DNA of 64,000 nt from Azophilus sp965220425 (GTDB lineage: Bacteria > Pseudomonadota > Gammaproteobacteria > Pseudomonadales > Azotimanducaceae): positions 2,356,001-2,420,000 of the forward strand of contig OZ244830.1 of NCBI GenBank assembly GCA_965220425.1, read 5' to 3'. Position 1 is the first letter of the stretch. Every line of letters begins with the position of its first letter. A program made the translations under genes and the position numbers. The notes beneath the pieces were generated by a model that was not told the DNA's origin, did not search any database, and saw nothing but the letters and a program-made list of their open reading frames with translations. This document shows positions 53,055-61,697 of the stretch, one piece after another.

Positions 53055-54361
53055 GGTTCGAGTTCCCGCCAGCGAGCGGCCCGGGCGCCCACCGCTTCCG
53101 CATCGAGTGTCGTGAAGCCGCCATCGTCGTAAAGGCAGCGCCCGCCGACCCACACGTGGCTGACGGCGCCGGCCGGGGCGCCGTGGATGAGTGTTGCGAC
53201 CGGATCGCGCATCGGCGCGAAGCGCGGCGCGCCGAGATCGAAAGCCACCATGTCCGCCAGCTTGCCTGGCTCGAGGGAACCCGTCTGTTCATCGAGCCCA
53301 AGGGCTCGCGCGCCGCCGAGCGTCGCCATGTGCAGCATTCGCGCGGCGTCGGCCAGCGTCGGGTCGCCGCCCGTCTGCTTGACCAGCAGCGCCGCCAGGC
53401 GGGCTTCCGCAAGCAGGTCCAGGGTATTGTTCGAAGCCGCGCCGTCGGTACCGAGAGCGACGTTCACGCCCGCGGCACAGAGCCGCTCAACGGGGCAGAT
53501 GCCGCTCGCAAGCTTGAGGTTGGAATGCGGGCAATGGATGACGTTGACGTTGTGCTCGGCTACGAGATCGAGTTCGCGATCGGTCAACTGCGTCATGTGC
53601 ACAGCCTGCAATGCTGGCGACAGCAGACCCAGTTCGTGCAGGTAGTCGATCCAGGACTGTCCGACCCGGCTCCGTGCTTCGGTCACTTCGGCGGCGTTTT
53701 CGTGGAGGTGGGTCTGTACCGGCCGGTTCAGTTCCTCCGAGTACGTACGTACCTTTTCCAGCGCCTGCCTGGAAACGCTGTAGGCTGCGTGCGGCCCGAA
53801 CACCATGTTGATCAGGGGATCGCCGCGATAGTCGTCATGCAGCGCCATGCCCTTGTGCAGCGCTTCATCGGCATTACGGCTCCAGGCATTGGCGAAGTCC
53901 AGCACCGGGAAGGCCACTTCGGCGCGCATTCCCGCAAGCGATGCGCACCGTGCCACCTCATCCGGGTAGTAGTACATGTCGGCAAAGGTCGTAATCCCCA
54001 TCGACAGCATCTCGGCGATCGCCAACTCGGTGCCGGCGCGCACGAATTCCCGGGACAGGTGAGCCGCTTCCAGGGGCCAGACGACCTCGCTCAGCCATTG
54101 CTGCAACGGCAGATCTTCAGCGGCGCCCCGCAACAGGGTCATGGCGGCATGCCCATGGGCGTTGACCAGCCCCGGGACGACGGCGTGACGGTCGAGGTGC
54201 ACCACGGCCCGCGGCGAGAAAGCGCCCTCGACCTCTGCCCTGGGGCCGACGCCCACGATCCTTTCGCCGGTGACGGCGATTGCGGCGTGGTCGATGGGTG
54301 TACTGGACGGCGCAACCGGTATGCACCAGCGGCACCGAATCGACAAATCGCAGGGGGTCAT
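53051..54361 (-). CDS. mtaD: Methylthioadenosine/S-adenosylhomocysteine deaminase-like amidohydrolase
   Basis: A 436-residue TRZ/ATZ-family amidohydrolase that deaminates adenine nucleoside-type compounds. Zinc ligands: VNAHGHAAMTLL (HxH), THLHENAAE, VIHCPHSN and LGTDGAASNN; GLDEQTGSLEPGKLADMVAFD closes the composite beta-domain. The start (ATG 54361) gives a normal N-terminus. It lies 64 bp from the inverted-repeat element upstream of gyrA, divergent to gyrA. Confidence 0.88.
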   Translation of the reverse strand: MTPCDLSIRCRWCIPVAPSSTPIDHAAIAVTGERIVGVGPRAEVEGAFSPRAVVHLDRHAVVPGLVNAHGHAAMTLLRGAAEDLPLQQWLSEVVWPLEAAHLSREFVRAGTELAIAEMLSMGITTFADMYYYPDEVARCASLAGMRAEVAFPVLDFANAWSRNADEALHKGMALHDDYRGDPLINMVFGPHAAYSVSRQALEKVRTYSEELNRPVQTHLHENAAEVTEARSRVGQSWIDYLHELGLLSPALQAVHMTQLTDRELDLVAEHNVNVIHCPHSNLKLASGICPVERLCAAGVNVALGTDGAASNNTLDLLAEARLAALLVKQTGGDPTLADAARMLHMATLGGARALGLDEQTGSLEPGKLADMVAFDLGAPRFAPMRDPVATLIHGAPAGAVSHVWVGGRCLYDDGGFTTLDAEAVGARAARWRELEP

Positions 54362-54425
54362 CGGCGGATTATACGCCAGGGCGCCTCCGGCGTAGACGCA
54401 AGTGCTTTTTGCGCAGCGATGCGGG

Positions 54426-54781
54426 CTAGTGGTCCAACCACCTAGAAATGAGTGGTCAGTGACCGCCGGAACGTTCCGCGCAAGGCGCGGTCGCGCAGAT
54501 GTAGGCCGCCTACTTCAAGCGGCTGCAACGCCGCGCGGGGCGTTCCGGCGGTCACCCGAAGGGCGCGCCCACAAGCGCCCATCGGTCTGTGTGCGAGGGG
54601 TGCCCCCTCGCGCTCCCGGGCTGAGGGCTCTTTTTTTGCGAGGGGTACCCCCTCGCGCTCCCGGGCTGAGGGCTCCGTTGTCGGCTCTTGACGTATGCTG
54701 GATACGTCCGCGAGCCGACGCCGCGCATCTGGACGCTTGTGGACGCGCTGACCGCTCATTTCTAGGTGGTTGGACCACTAG
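54426..54781. mobile_element. 356-bp MITE-like element with 34-bp terminal inverted repeats, 5' of gyrA
   Basis: Left terminus 54426-54459 (begins ctagtggtccaaccaccta) matches the reverse complement of 54748-54781 with one mismatch. It is the same family as 12449-12846, in opposite orientation, sharing interior segments (core gcgcgcccacaagcgcccat). Two 45-bp-type units occupy about 54596-54680 on the plus strand. A 79-codon plus-strand frame (54452-54691) is homologous to the 93-codon frame of the other copy. It ends 128 bp before the gyrA start. Confidence 0.92.
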
Positions 54782-54909
54782 GGAAGCGCCGGACAACGCC
54801 GGTCCGGGCGGACGTTTCAGCGCTGCATCGAAGCCGCTCGTGTACGCATCGGCGCGCACTCCGAGGCCCGGTTCATGGTAAACTCATGACCTTTTCGGCA
54901 CGTGCCCAA

Positions 54910-57576
54910 ATGTCCGACGCGGCCCCCGGTCAAGCGCGGGAAATCCTCCCGGTAAACATCGAAGACGAACTGCGGCAGTCCTACCTGGACTACGCCATGA
55001 GCGTCATCGTCGGGCGTGCGCTGCCGGACGTTCGCGACGGCCTGAAACCGGTGCATCGCCGGGTGCTGTTCACCATGAACGAGCTGAACAACACCCACGC
55101 TCGCCCTTACGTGAAATCCGCCCGGGTGGTCGGCGATGTCATGGGCAAGTACCACCCGCACGGCGACCTGGCCATCTACGATACCCTCGTGCGCATGGCG
55201 CAGGATTTCGCGATGCGCTACCTCCTGATTGACGGCCAGGGCAACTTCGGGTCGATCGACGGCGACCCGCCCGCGGCCATGCGCTACACCGAAGTGCGCA
55301 TGGACCGCCTCGCCTCCGCGCTGCTTGCCGATCTCGACAAGGAAACGGTCTCGTTCGTGCCCAACTACGACGATACGCTGACCATGCCGGAGGTGTTGCC
55401 CACCCGGGTACCGAACCTGCTGATCAACGGCAGTTCCGGCATTGCGGTGGGCATGGCGACCAATATTCCGCCGCACAATTTCAACGAAGTCGTGGCGGGC
55501 GTCCTGGCGCTGCTCGACGACCCGTGCATCGGCGTCGATGCCCTGATGGAGCACATTAAGGGGCCGGATTTTCCCACCGCCGGAATCATCAACGGCCGCG
55601 CCGGCATCGTGCAGGCCTACCGCACCGGCCGGGGCCGCATCTATGTGCGCGCGCGCGCCGAGGTGATCGAGGACGAGAAACGCGGCCGGGACGTCATCGT
55701 GATCACCGAGATCCCTTACCAGCTCAACAAGTCGCGGCTCATCGAGAAGATCGCGCAACTGGTCAAGGACAAGAAGATCGAGGGCATTGCCGAACTGCGC
55801 GACGAGTCGGACAAGGACGGCCTGCGCGTCGTCATCGAGTTGCGCCGTGGCGAATCGGGCGATGTGGTGCTCAACAACCTCTACGCACAGACTCAGCTTC
55901 AGTCGGTATTCGGCATCAACTGCGTCGCGCTGGTAGGCGGCCAGCCCCGGGTGCTGAACCTCAAGCAGATGCTGGAGGCCTTCGTCCAGCACCGCAAGGA
56001 AGTGGTTACCCGGCGCACGCTCTACCTGCTCGCCCGGGCCCGCCAGCGGGGCCACCTGCTCGAAGGCCAGGCGGTGGCGCTGGCAAGTATCGGTCAGGTG
56101 ATCGAACTGATCCGGCAGTCTCCGTCAGCGGCCGAGGCCAGGGCTGCCCTGTTGGCGCGCGGCTGGCCGTCGGAAAGCGTGGCGGCGCTCCTGGCGCGGG
56201 CCGGCAGCGATGCGTGCCGCCCGGAAGGCCTGGATGAACGGTATGGCCTGCACGACGGGCTGTACCACCTTTCCGAAGCCCAGGCGCAAGCCATACTGGA
56301 TATGCGCCTGCACCGGCTCACCGCCCTGGAGCAGAACAAGCTGGTCGCGGACTACCAATTGGTGCTCGACGATATCGCGGACCTCCAGGACATCCTGGCT
56401 TCCCCGGAGCGCCTGCAGTCCGTCATTCGCGGGGAACTCGAGGAACTGGCCGAGGCGTACGGCGATCCTCGGCGCACCGAGATCCTCGGCACGCAGGAGG
56501 ATCTTTCGATGGAGGATCTCATCACCGAGGAAGACCTGGTGGTGACGATTTCCCACAACGGCTACGCCAAGACGCAGCCGCTCGACGTGTACCAGGCGCA
56601 GCGCCGTGGCGGGCGGGGCAAGGTTGCGGCCAAGGTTCGCGAGGAGGACTTCGTCGAAAACCTGCTGGTTGCCAACAGCCACGACACGTTGCTGTGCTTC
56701 TCGAACGTCGGCAAGGTCTACTGGCTGCGCGTCTTCCAGATTCCCCGGGGCAACCGCAACGCCAAGGGCCGGCCGCTGGTCAACCTGCTGCCGCTCGGCC
56801 AGGGCGAACGGGTGACCTCGCTCTTGCCCGTCAAGGAATACGACGACAGCCACTTCGTTTTCATGGCGACGGCCAACGGCACGGTCAAGAAGACGGAACT
56901 GTCGCACTTCTCGCGGCCGCGGCCGAGCGGGCTGATTGCGCTGGCGCTGGAGGAGGGCAACACGCTGGTGGGCGCGGCCATCACCGATGGCCATTGCGAT
57001 GTGCTGCTGACTGCAAGTTCCGGCAAGGCGGCGCGGTTCAAGGAATCCGATGTCCGCGCCATGGGCCGTACCGCCCGGGGCGTACGCGGCATTCGCCTGT
57101 CGAGGGGCCACAGCGTGATCTCGCTCATCATTCCCGGCGAAGACGGCTACGTGCTCACGGCCAGCGCCAACGGGTACGGGAAACGGACCCGGGTGGGGGA
57201 GTTTCCGGTCAAGGGCCGGGGCGCCATGGGCGTGATCGCCATGCAGTCGAACGAGCGCAACGGCGATGTGGTCGGCGCCGTGCAGGTCTTCGAAGGCGAT
57301 GAACTGATGCTTATCAGCGATATGGGGACGCTTGTTCGTATCAGCGCCGACGAGGTATCGGTGCGGAGCCGCATCACCCAGGGCGTACGCCTCATCGCGC
57401 TTCGCGATGGGGAACGGCTGAACAGCGTCGCGCGCATCGTTGAATCGAATGGCGGCAACGGCGGCAACGGCAACCGCGGACATGACGGCGGCAGCGGCGA
57501 TATCGCTGGGAGCGGCAGCGGGAGCAGTGGCGGCGATGACGGAATCCGGGGCTGTGGAGAGAGCGGAGATGGCTAG
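54910..57576 (+). CDS. gyrA: DNA gyrase subunit A, with Leu at the quinolone Ser83 position
   Basis: An 888-residue type II topoisomerase subunit. The QRDR reads KYHPHGDLAIYDTLVRMAQ: Leu (55168-55170) replaces Ser83 of E. coli, while Asp87 is kept. The catalytic Tyr lies in DPPAAMRYTEVRMD; PVNIEDELRQSYLDYAMSVI is the start of the N-terminal domain and QAQRRGGRGKVAAKVR contains the GyrA box. ATG 54910 is chosen by homology; ATG 54886 is possible and the longer frame from 54766 is rejected as running into an inverted-repeat element. The C-terminus ends in a Gly/Asn/Ser-rich tail of about 40 residues. The stop overlaps serC by eight bases. Confidence 0.95.
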   Translation: MSDAAPGQAREILPVNIEDELRQSYLDYAMSVIVGRALPDVRDGLKPVHRRVLFTMNELNNTHARPYVKSARVVGDVMGKYHPHGDLAIYDTLVRMAQDFAMRYLLIDGQGNFGSIDGDPPAAMRYTEVRMDRLASALLADLDKETVSFVPNYDDTLTMPEVLPTRVPNLLINGSSGIAVGMATNIPPHNFNEVVAGVLALLDDPCIGVDALMEHIKGPDFPTAGIINGRAGIVQAYRTGRGRIYVRARAEVIEDEKRGRDVIVITEIPYQLNKSRLIEKIAQLVKDKKIEGIAELRDESDKDGLRVVIELRRGESGDVVLNNLYAQTQLQSVFGINCVALVGGQPRVLNLKQMLEAFVQHRKEVVTRRTLYLLARARQRGHLLEGQAVALASIGQVIELIRQSPSAAEARAALLARGWPSESVAALLARAGSDACRPEGLDERYGLHDGLYHLSEAQAQAILDMRLHRLTALEQNKLVADYQLVLDDIADLQDILASPERLQSVIRGELEELAEAYGDPRRTEILGTQEDLSMEDLITEEDLVVTISHNGYAKTQPLDVYQAQRRGGRGKVAAKVREEDFVENLLVANSHDTLLCFSNVGKVYWLRVFQIPRGNRNAKGRPLVNLLPLGQGERVTSLLPVKEYDDSHFVFMATANGTVKKTELSHFSRPRPSGLIALALEEGNTLVGAAITDGHCDVLLTASSGKAARFKESDVRAMGRTARGVRGIRLSRGHSVISLIIPGEDGYVLTASANGYGKRTRVGEFPVKGRGAMGVIAMQSNERNGDVVGAVQVFEGDELMLISDMGTLVRISADEVSVRSRITQGVRLIALRDGERLNSVARIVESNGGNGGNGNRGHDGGSGDIAGSGSGSSGGDDGIRGCGESGDG

Positions 57577-58693
57577 CGCACCGGCAGTCGCGGCCGGCGA
57601 ACCGCCGGCCTTGCGCGCCAGGCCGTTCAACTTTGCCCCCGGCCCCGCCGCGCTGCCCCGGCATGTGCTGGAGGTGGCCCGGGAAGAGATGCTCGACTAC
57701 CGGGACACCGGTGTATCCATGCTGGAGACGAGCCATCGCAGCGCCCCGTTCACGGAACTGGCGGAACGGGCCGAGGCCGATCTTCGCGAGCTGTTGGGTG
57801 TGCCCCGAGAGTATCGCGTACTGTTCCTGCACGGTGGCGCTACCCTGCAGTTCGCCACCGTGCCGCTCAACCTGCTCGGCGGGAAAACCTCGGCGGACTA
57901 TGTGGAGACCGGCTCCTGGTCCAGCAAGGCCATCGGCGAGGCGCGAAAGTACTGCGAGGTAAACGTGGCGGCGAGTTCGGCCGCAACGAATTTCGATCGC
58001 ATACCGCCCCGGTCCGGCTGGCGGCTGAACGGCTCGGCGGCCTATCTGCATATCTGCTCCAACGAAACGATCGGCGGCGTGCAGTTCCACGACTTTCCCG
58101 ATGTCGGCGTCCCGCTCGTTGCCGACATGTCCTCCGAACTGCTCTCACGGCCCATCGACGTGTCGCGTTTCGCGGTGATCTACGGCGGCGCCCAGAAAAA
58201 CCTCGGGCCGGCGGGGCTCGCGGTGGCGATCGTACGGGAAGACGCGATCGGCCGGGCCCGGCGGCAAACTCCCAGCCTCCTGGACTTCGCGGTCAACGAC
58301 CGTTCCGGATGCATGTACAACACGCCCCCGGTCTACGCCTGGTACATCGCCGGGCTGGTGCTGCGGTGGGTAAGGGAGCAGGGCGGCGTGGCCGCCATGG
58401 CGGAGCGCAACGCCGGCAAGGCAGGCAAACTGTATGCACTTATCGACGGCAGCGATTTCTACACCTCGCCGGTGCCGCCGGAAAACCGCTCGGTCATGAA
58501 CGTACCGTTCACCCTGGCGGACCCGTCTCTCGACGGAGAGTTCCTGCGCCGTTCGACCGGGTGCGGTTTGCTGAACCTCAAGGGCCACCGCAGTGTCGGC
58601 GGCATGCGCGCCAGCCTTTACAATGCGGTGCCGGAAGCGGCGGTCGACGCGCTGGTCGAATTCATGACAGAGTTCCAGAATGAGTACGGATGA
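57569..58693 (+). CDS. serC: Phosphoserine aminotransferase
   Basis: A 374-residue class V PLP enzyme making phosphoserine for serine and, with a separate activity, pyridoxal-phosphate precursors. ARPFNFAPGPAALPRHVLEV is the family start, VLFLHGGATLQFATVPLNLL the phosphate-binding loop, and the PLP Lys is in VIYGGAQKNLGPAGLAV. The start overlaps the gyrA stop; GGAGAG at 57556 is a good ribosome-binding site. Its 3' end overlaps pheA by 14 bp. Confidence 0.94.
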   Translation: MASAPAVAAGEPPALRARPFNFAPGPAALPRHVLEVAREEMLDYRDTGVSMLETSHRSAPFTELAERAEADLRELLGVPREYRVLFLHGGATLQFATVPLNLLGGKTSADYVETGSWSSKAIGEARKYCEVNVAASSAATNFDRIPPRSGWRLNGSAAYLHICSNETIGGVQFHDFPDVGVPLVADMSSELLSRPIDVSRFAVIYGGAQKNLGPAGLAVAIVREDAIGRARRQTPSLLDFAVNDRSGCMYNTPPVYAWYIAGLVLRWVREQGGVAAMAERNAGKAGKLYALIDGSDFYTSPVPPENRSVMNVPFTLADPSLDGEFLRRSTGCGLLNLKGHRSVGGMRASLYNAVPEAAVDALVEFMTEFQNEYG

Positions 58694-59780
58694 TGCGGCA
58701 CTGGCGCGCATTCGGGAGCGTATCGACGAGGTCGATGCAGAGCTGCAGAAGCTCTTGAACGAGCGCGCGGGCCTTGCCCTGGAGGTCGGCAGGGTCAAAC
58801 AGGCGCATCGGGGCGGCGCAGCGCCCGTGTACTATCGGCCGGAGCGTGAAGCGCAAATCCTTGCCGGCCTGAAGAAACGCAACCCGGGTCCGTTGACGGA
58901 CCGGGACATCGCGCGCCTGTTTCGCGAGATCATCTCCTGCTGCCTTTCCCTGGAGCAACCGTTGACGGTCGCCTACCTCGGGCCGCCGGGGACCCATACC
59001 GAGACGGCTGCACTCGCCCAGTTCGGCCAGTTCGCCAATACGCAGCCGCTGGCCAGTATCGACGAGGTGTTTCGGGAGGTAGAGACCGCAAAAGCGCGCT
59101 ACGGCGTAGTGCCGGTGGAGAACTCCACGGAGGGCATGGTCAACCATACGCTCGACTGCTTCATGGCGGCTCCGCCGGACATCAGCATCTGTGCGGAAGT
59201 GGAGTTGCCCATCCATCACGCATTCCTGGTTCATCCCGGCAACGGCGGCCGGGTGGAACGGATTCTTTCGCACTCCCAGTCCCTGGCGCAGTGCCGTGGC
59301 TGGCTCGACGCCAACTACCCCGGAGTCGAACGGCTGGCCGTCGCCAGCAATGCGGAAGCCGCGCGCCAGGTGTCCGAAAACCCGAAGTTGGCGGCCGTTG
59401 CGGGTGAGCTCGCGGCGCGGCGCTACGGTCTGAGGGTACTCACACAGAGTATCGAAGACCGCACGGACAACAAGACCCGCTTTCTGATCATCGGCCGGCA
59501 GGAGGTCGGCGCGAGCGGCCGGGACAAGACTTCCATACTGGTTTCCACGAGAAACCGTCCAGGCGCCCTGTACCGCGTGCTCGAACCCTTTCACCGCCAC
59601 GAAATCTCCCTGAGCAGAATCGAAACCCGGCCGGCGCGGTCCGGGGACTGGTCGTATGTCTTTTTCATCGACTTCGACGGTCATCAGGAGGACGATACCG
59701 TGCAACGCACCCTGGCCGAGGTGGGCGAAGTTGCCCTGGAGGTACGCCGCCTGGGCTCCTATCCGCGCTCGGTGCTTTGA
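58680..59780 (+). CDS. pheA: Bifunctional chorismate mutase/prephenate dehydratase (P-protein)
   Basis: A 366-residue enzyme leading to phenylalanine. Residues 1-85: AroQ-type chorismate mutase (ARIRERIDEVDAELQKLLNE). Residues about 95-275: dehydratase with VAYLGPPGTHTETAAL, VVPVENSTEGMVNHTLDCF and the TRF active-site motif in NKTRFLIIG. Residues about 285-366: ACT regulatory domain with SLSRIETRP, the phenylalanine-binding site. Translation overlaps serC. Feedback inhibition by Phe is expected. Confidence 0.95.
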   Translation: MSTDDAALARIRERIDEVDAELQKLLNERAGLALEVGRVKQAHRGGAAPVYYRPEREAQILAGLKKRNPGPLTDRDIARLFREIISCCLSLEQPLTVAYLGPPGTHTETAALAQFGQFANTQPLASIDEVFREVETAKARYGVVPVENSTEGMVNHTLDCFMAAPPDISICAEVELPIHHAFLVHPGNGGRVERILSHSQSLAQCRGWLDANYPGVERLAVASNAEAARQVSENPKLAAVAGELAARRYGLRVLTQSIEDRTDNKTRFLIIGRQEVGASGRDKTSILVSTRNRPGALYRVLEPFHRHEISLSRIETRPARSGDWSYVFFIDFDGHQEDDTVQRTLAEVGEVALEVRRLGSYPRSVL

Positions 59781-59793
59781 TCGCGCGGCCGCA

Positions 59794-60879
59794 ATGAGCA
59801 CCGCCGTCAATCCAAACATCGCCGGGCTGCATCCCTACAACCCGGGCAAGCCCATCGAGGAGGTGACCCGGGAACTCGGCATCGACGATGTGGTCAAGCT
59901 TGCCAGCAACGAGAACCCGCGCGGCCCGGGGCAGCGTGTGCGCGAGCGGATCGCGGCAACACTCGATGCGTTGTCGCGCTACCCGGACGGCAGCGGGTAC
60001 CGGCTGAGAATGGCGCTGGCGCGGCTTCACGACATCGAGCCCAACCGCATCACCCTCGGCAACGGCTCGAACGATGTGCTGGAACTGGCGGCGAAAATGG
60101 CGCTGGAACCCGGCCTCGAAGGCATCGTGTCGGAGCACGGTTTCGTCGTTTACTACCTGGCGGTAACCGGTTGCGGCGGCCGGCTCGTCACCGTGCCGGC
60201 GCGTGCCTACGGCGCCGATGTGGACGGTTTCATCGATGCCCTGAGCGACCTCGCCCGCATCGTTTTCCTGGCCAATCCGAACAATCCCACCGGTACCTGG
60301 CTCAGGGAGAGTGAACTCGTCCGCCTGCTTGACCGCATGCCGGAACGGGTCTGGCTGGTGCTCGACGAAGCCTATCTGGAATATGTCGAGGTTCCCGGGT
60401 ATCCGGACGGCCGTACGCTTTTGGACCGTTATCCCAATCTCATCGTGACGCGGACCTTTTCCAAGATTCACGGGCTCGCCTCGCTCAGGGTCGGCTACGG
60501 CTTGAGTTCGCCCCTGGCCGCCGACCTGATGAACCGCGCCCGCCAGCCGTTCAATGTCAACAGTCTGGCGCTAGCGGCCGCGGAGGCGGCGCTCGAGGAC
60601 CGGACGTTCGTGGCATCCAGCCGGGCGCTGAACCGGGCCGGCATGGCGCAGGTGACCGCGGGGCTGGATGCCTTGGGGCTTGCCTACATTCCGTCGGCGG
60701 GAAACTTCCTGTCCGTCGATCTCGGCCGCGCTCCGCAGCCGGTATTTCAGGCGATGCTGGCCCGGGGCGTCATTGTCCGGCCGGTGGCGGAGTACGGGTT
60801 GCCGACCCACCTGAGGGTCACCGTGGGGCTGCCCGAAGAGAATCGACGCTTCCTCGACGTTCTCGAGGAGGTTCTGTGA
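59794..60879 (+). CDS. hisC: Histidinol-phosphate aminotransferase (HisC2 type)
   Basis: A 361-residue class I/II aminotransferase; in this operon context it most likely serves aromatic amino acid synthesis as well as histidine. LHPYNPGKPIEEVTRELGI and KLASNENPRGPG are typical of hisC2; the PLP lysine is in VTRTFSKIHGLASLRVGYG. ATG 59794 is chosen over an upstream frame antisense to pheA. tyrA starts by a four-base overlap. Confidence 0.93.
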   Translation: MSTAVNPNIAGLHPYNPGKPIEEVTRELGIDDVVKLASNENPRGPGQRVRERIAATLDALSRYPDGSGYRLRMALARLHDIEPNRITLGNGSNDVLELAAKMALEPGLEGIVSEHGFVVYYLAVTGCGGRLVTVPARAYGADVDGFIDALSDLARIVFLANPNNPTGTWLRESELVRLLDRMPERVWLVLDEAYLEYVEVPGYPDGRTLLDRYPNLIVTRTFSKIHGLASLRVGYGLSSPLAADLMNRARQPFNVNSLALAAAEAALEDRTFVASSRALNRAGMAQVTAGLDALGLAYIPSAGNFLSVDLGRAPQPVFQAMLARGVIVRPVAEYGLPTHLRVTVGLPEENRRFLDVLEEVL

Positions 60880-61697
60880 AGCTGGCCGTTGTCGGTACCG
60901 GCTTTATCGGTAGCTCCTTTGCGAAGACGGCGGCCGATCACGGCCTGTTCACCGAAGTCGTGGGGCTGGATATCGACCGCGCGCAGGCCGAGAAAGCGCT
61001 GCAACTGGGCATTGTCGACGGCGTCGTGGACAGGGTTCCGGACGACGCGGCCGCCGTGCTGCTCGCGCCGCCGAGCGACCAGGTGGCATCCTGGGTATGC
61101 GACCTTGCCGATCATCCCGGCGTCGTATTCGATGTGGGGGGCGTCAAGCAGCCGATCGTCAAGGCGGTGCGCCGCCGGCTGCAAAGCCTGCCGCCGCGTT
61201 ACGTTCCATCGCACCCGGTGTGCGGGTCGGAGCGCAGCGGTCCTGAAGAAGCGGAGGTCGACCTGTTTCACGACCAGACCGTGATATTGACCCCCGAACC
61301 GGAAACGGATGCTTCGGCGACCGGCGTGGTGCAGGTCATGTGGCGGGCGGTCGGCGCCCGGGTTCGAACGATGACGGTCGATGAGCATGACGGGATACTC
61401 GCGGTCACCAGCCATCTCCCGCACCTGCTGTCCTTCGCCTACGTGAACGGGGTGGAACCGGCCATGCTGTCCCTGGCAGGGGGCGGTTTCCGCGATTTCA
61501 CCCGCATTGCGGCGTCGAGGCCGGCGCTGTGGGAGCAGATATTCAGGCTCAACAAAGCGCCGCTGATGGCAGCGCTCAAGGCGTTTCGGCAACAGGTGAG
61601 GAAACTCGAGACCGCCGTTCGGCGTGAAGACGCCGAGGCGGTCCTCTCCATCCTCGAATCGGCGGCGGCCCGCCGCCGTGAATTCGATGACGCCTGA
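60876..61697 (+). CDS. tyrA: Prephenate dehydrogenase
   Basis: A 273-residue NAD-dependent enzyme converting prephenate to 4-hydroxyphenylpyruvate. GTGFIGSSFAKTAA is the dinucleotide-binding motif; SHPVCGSERSGPEEA carries the conserved prephenate-binding His and HLPHLLSFAYVNG the second His region. GTG 60876 overlaps hisC by four bases. In Pseudomonas this gene is fused to aroA; here it ends and cmk follows directly, without aroA. Its stop overlaps cmk by 11 bp. Confidence 0.93.
   Translation: MKLAVVGTGFIGSSFAKTAADHGLFTEVVGLDIDRAQAEKALQLGIVDGVVDRVPDDAAAVLLAPPSDQVASWVCDLADHPGVVFDVGGVKQPIVKAVRRRLQSLPPRYVPSHPVCGSERSGPEEAEVDLFHDQTVILTPEPETDASATGVVQVMWRAVGARVRTMTVDEHDGILAVTSHLPHLLSFAYVNGVEPAMLSLAGGGFRDFTRIAASRPALWEQIFRLNKAPLMAALKAFRQQVRKLETAVRREDAEAVLSILESAAARRREFDDA

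Noticed and set aside
54766..54909. N-terminal extension of gyrA
   Set aside because: The extra residues come from the end of the inverted-repeat element and intergenic DNA; normal GyrA starts near 54910.
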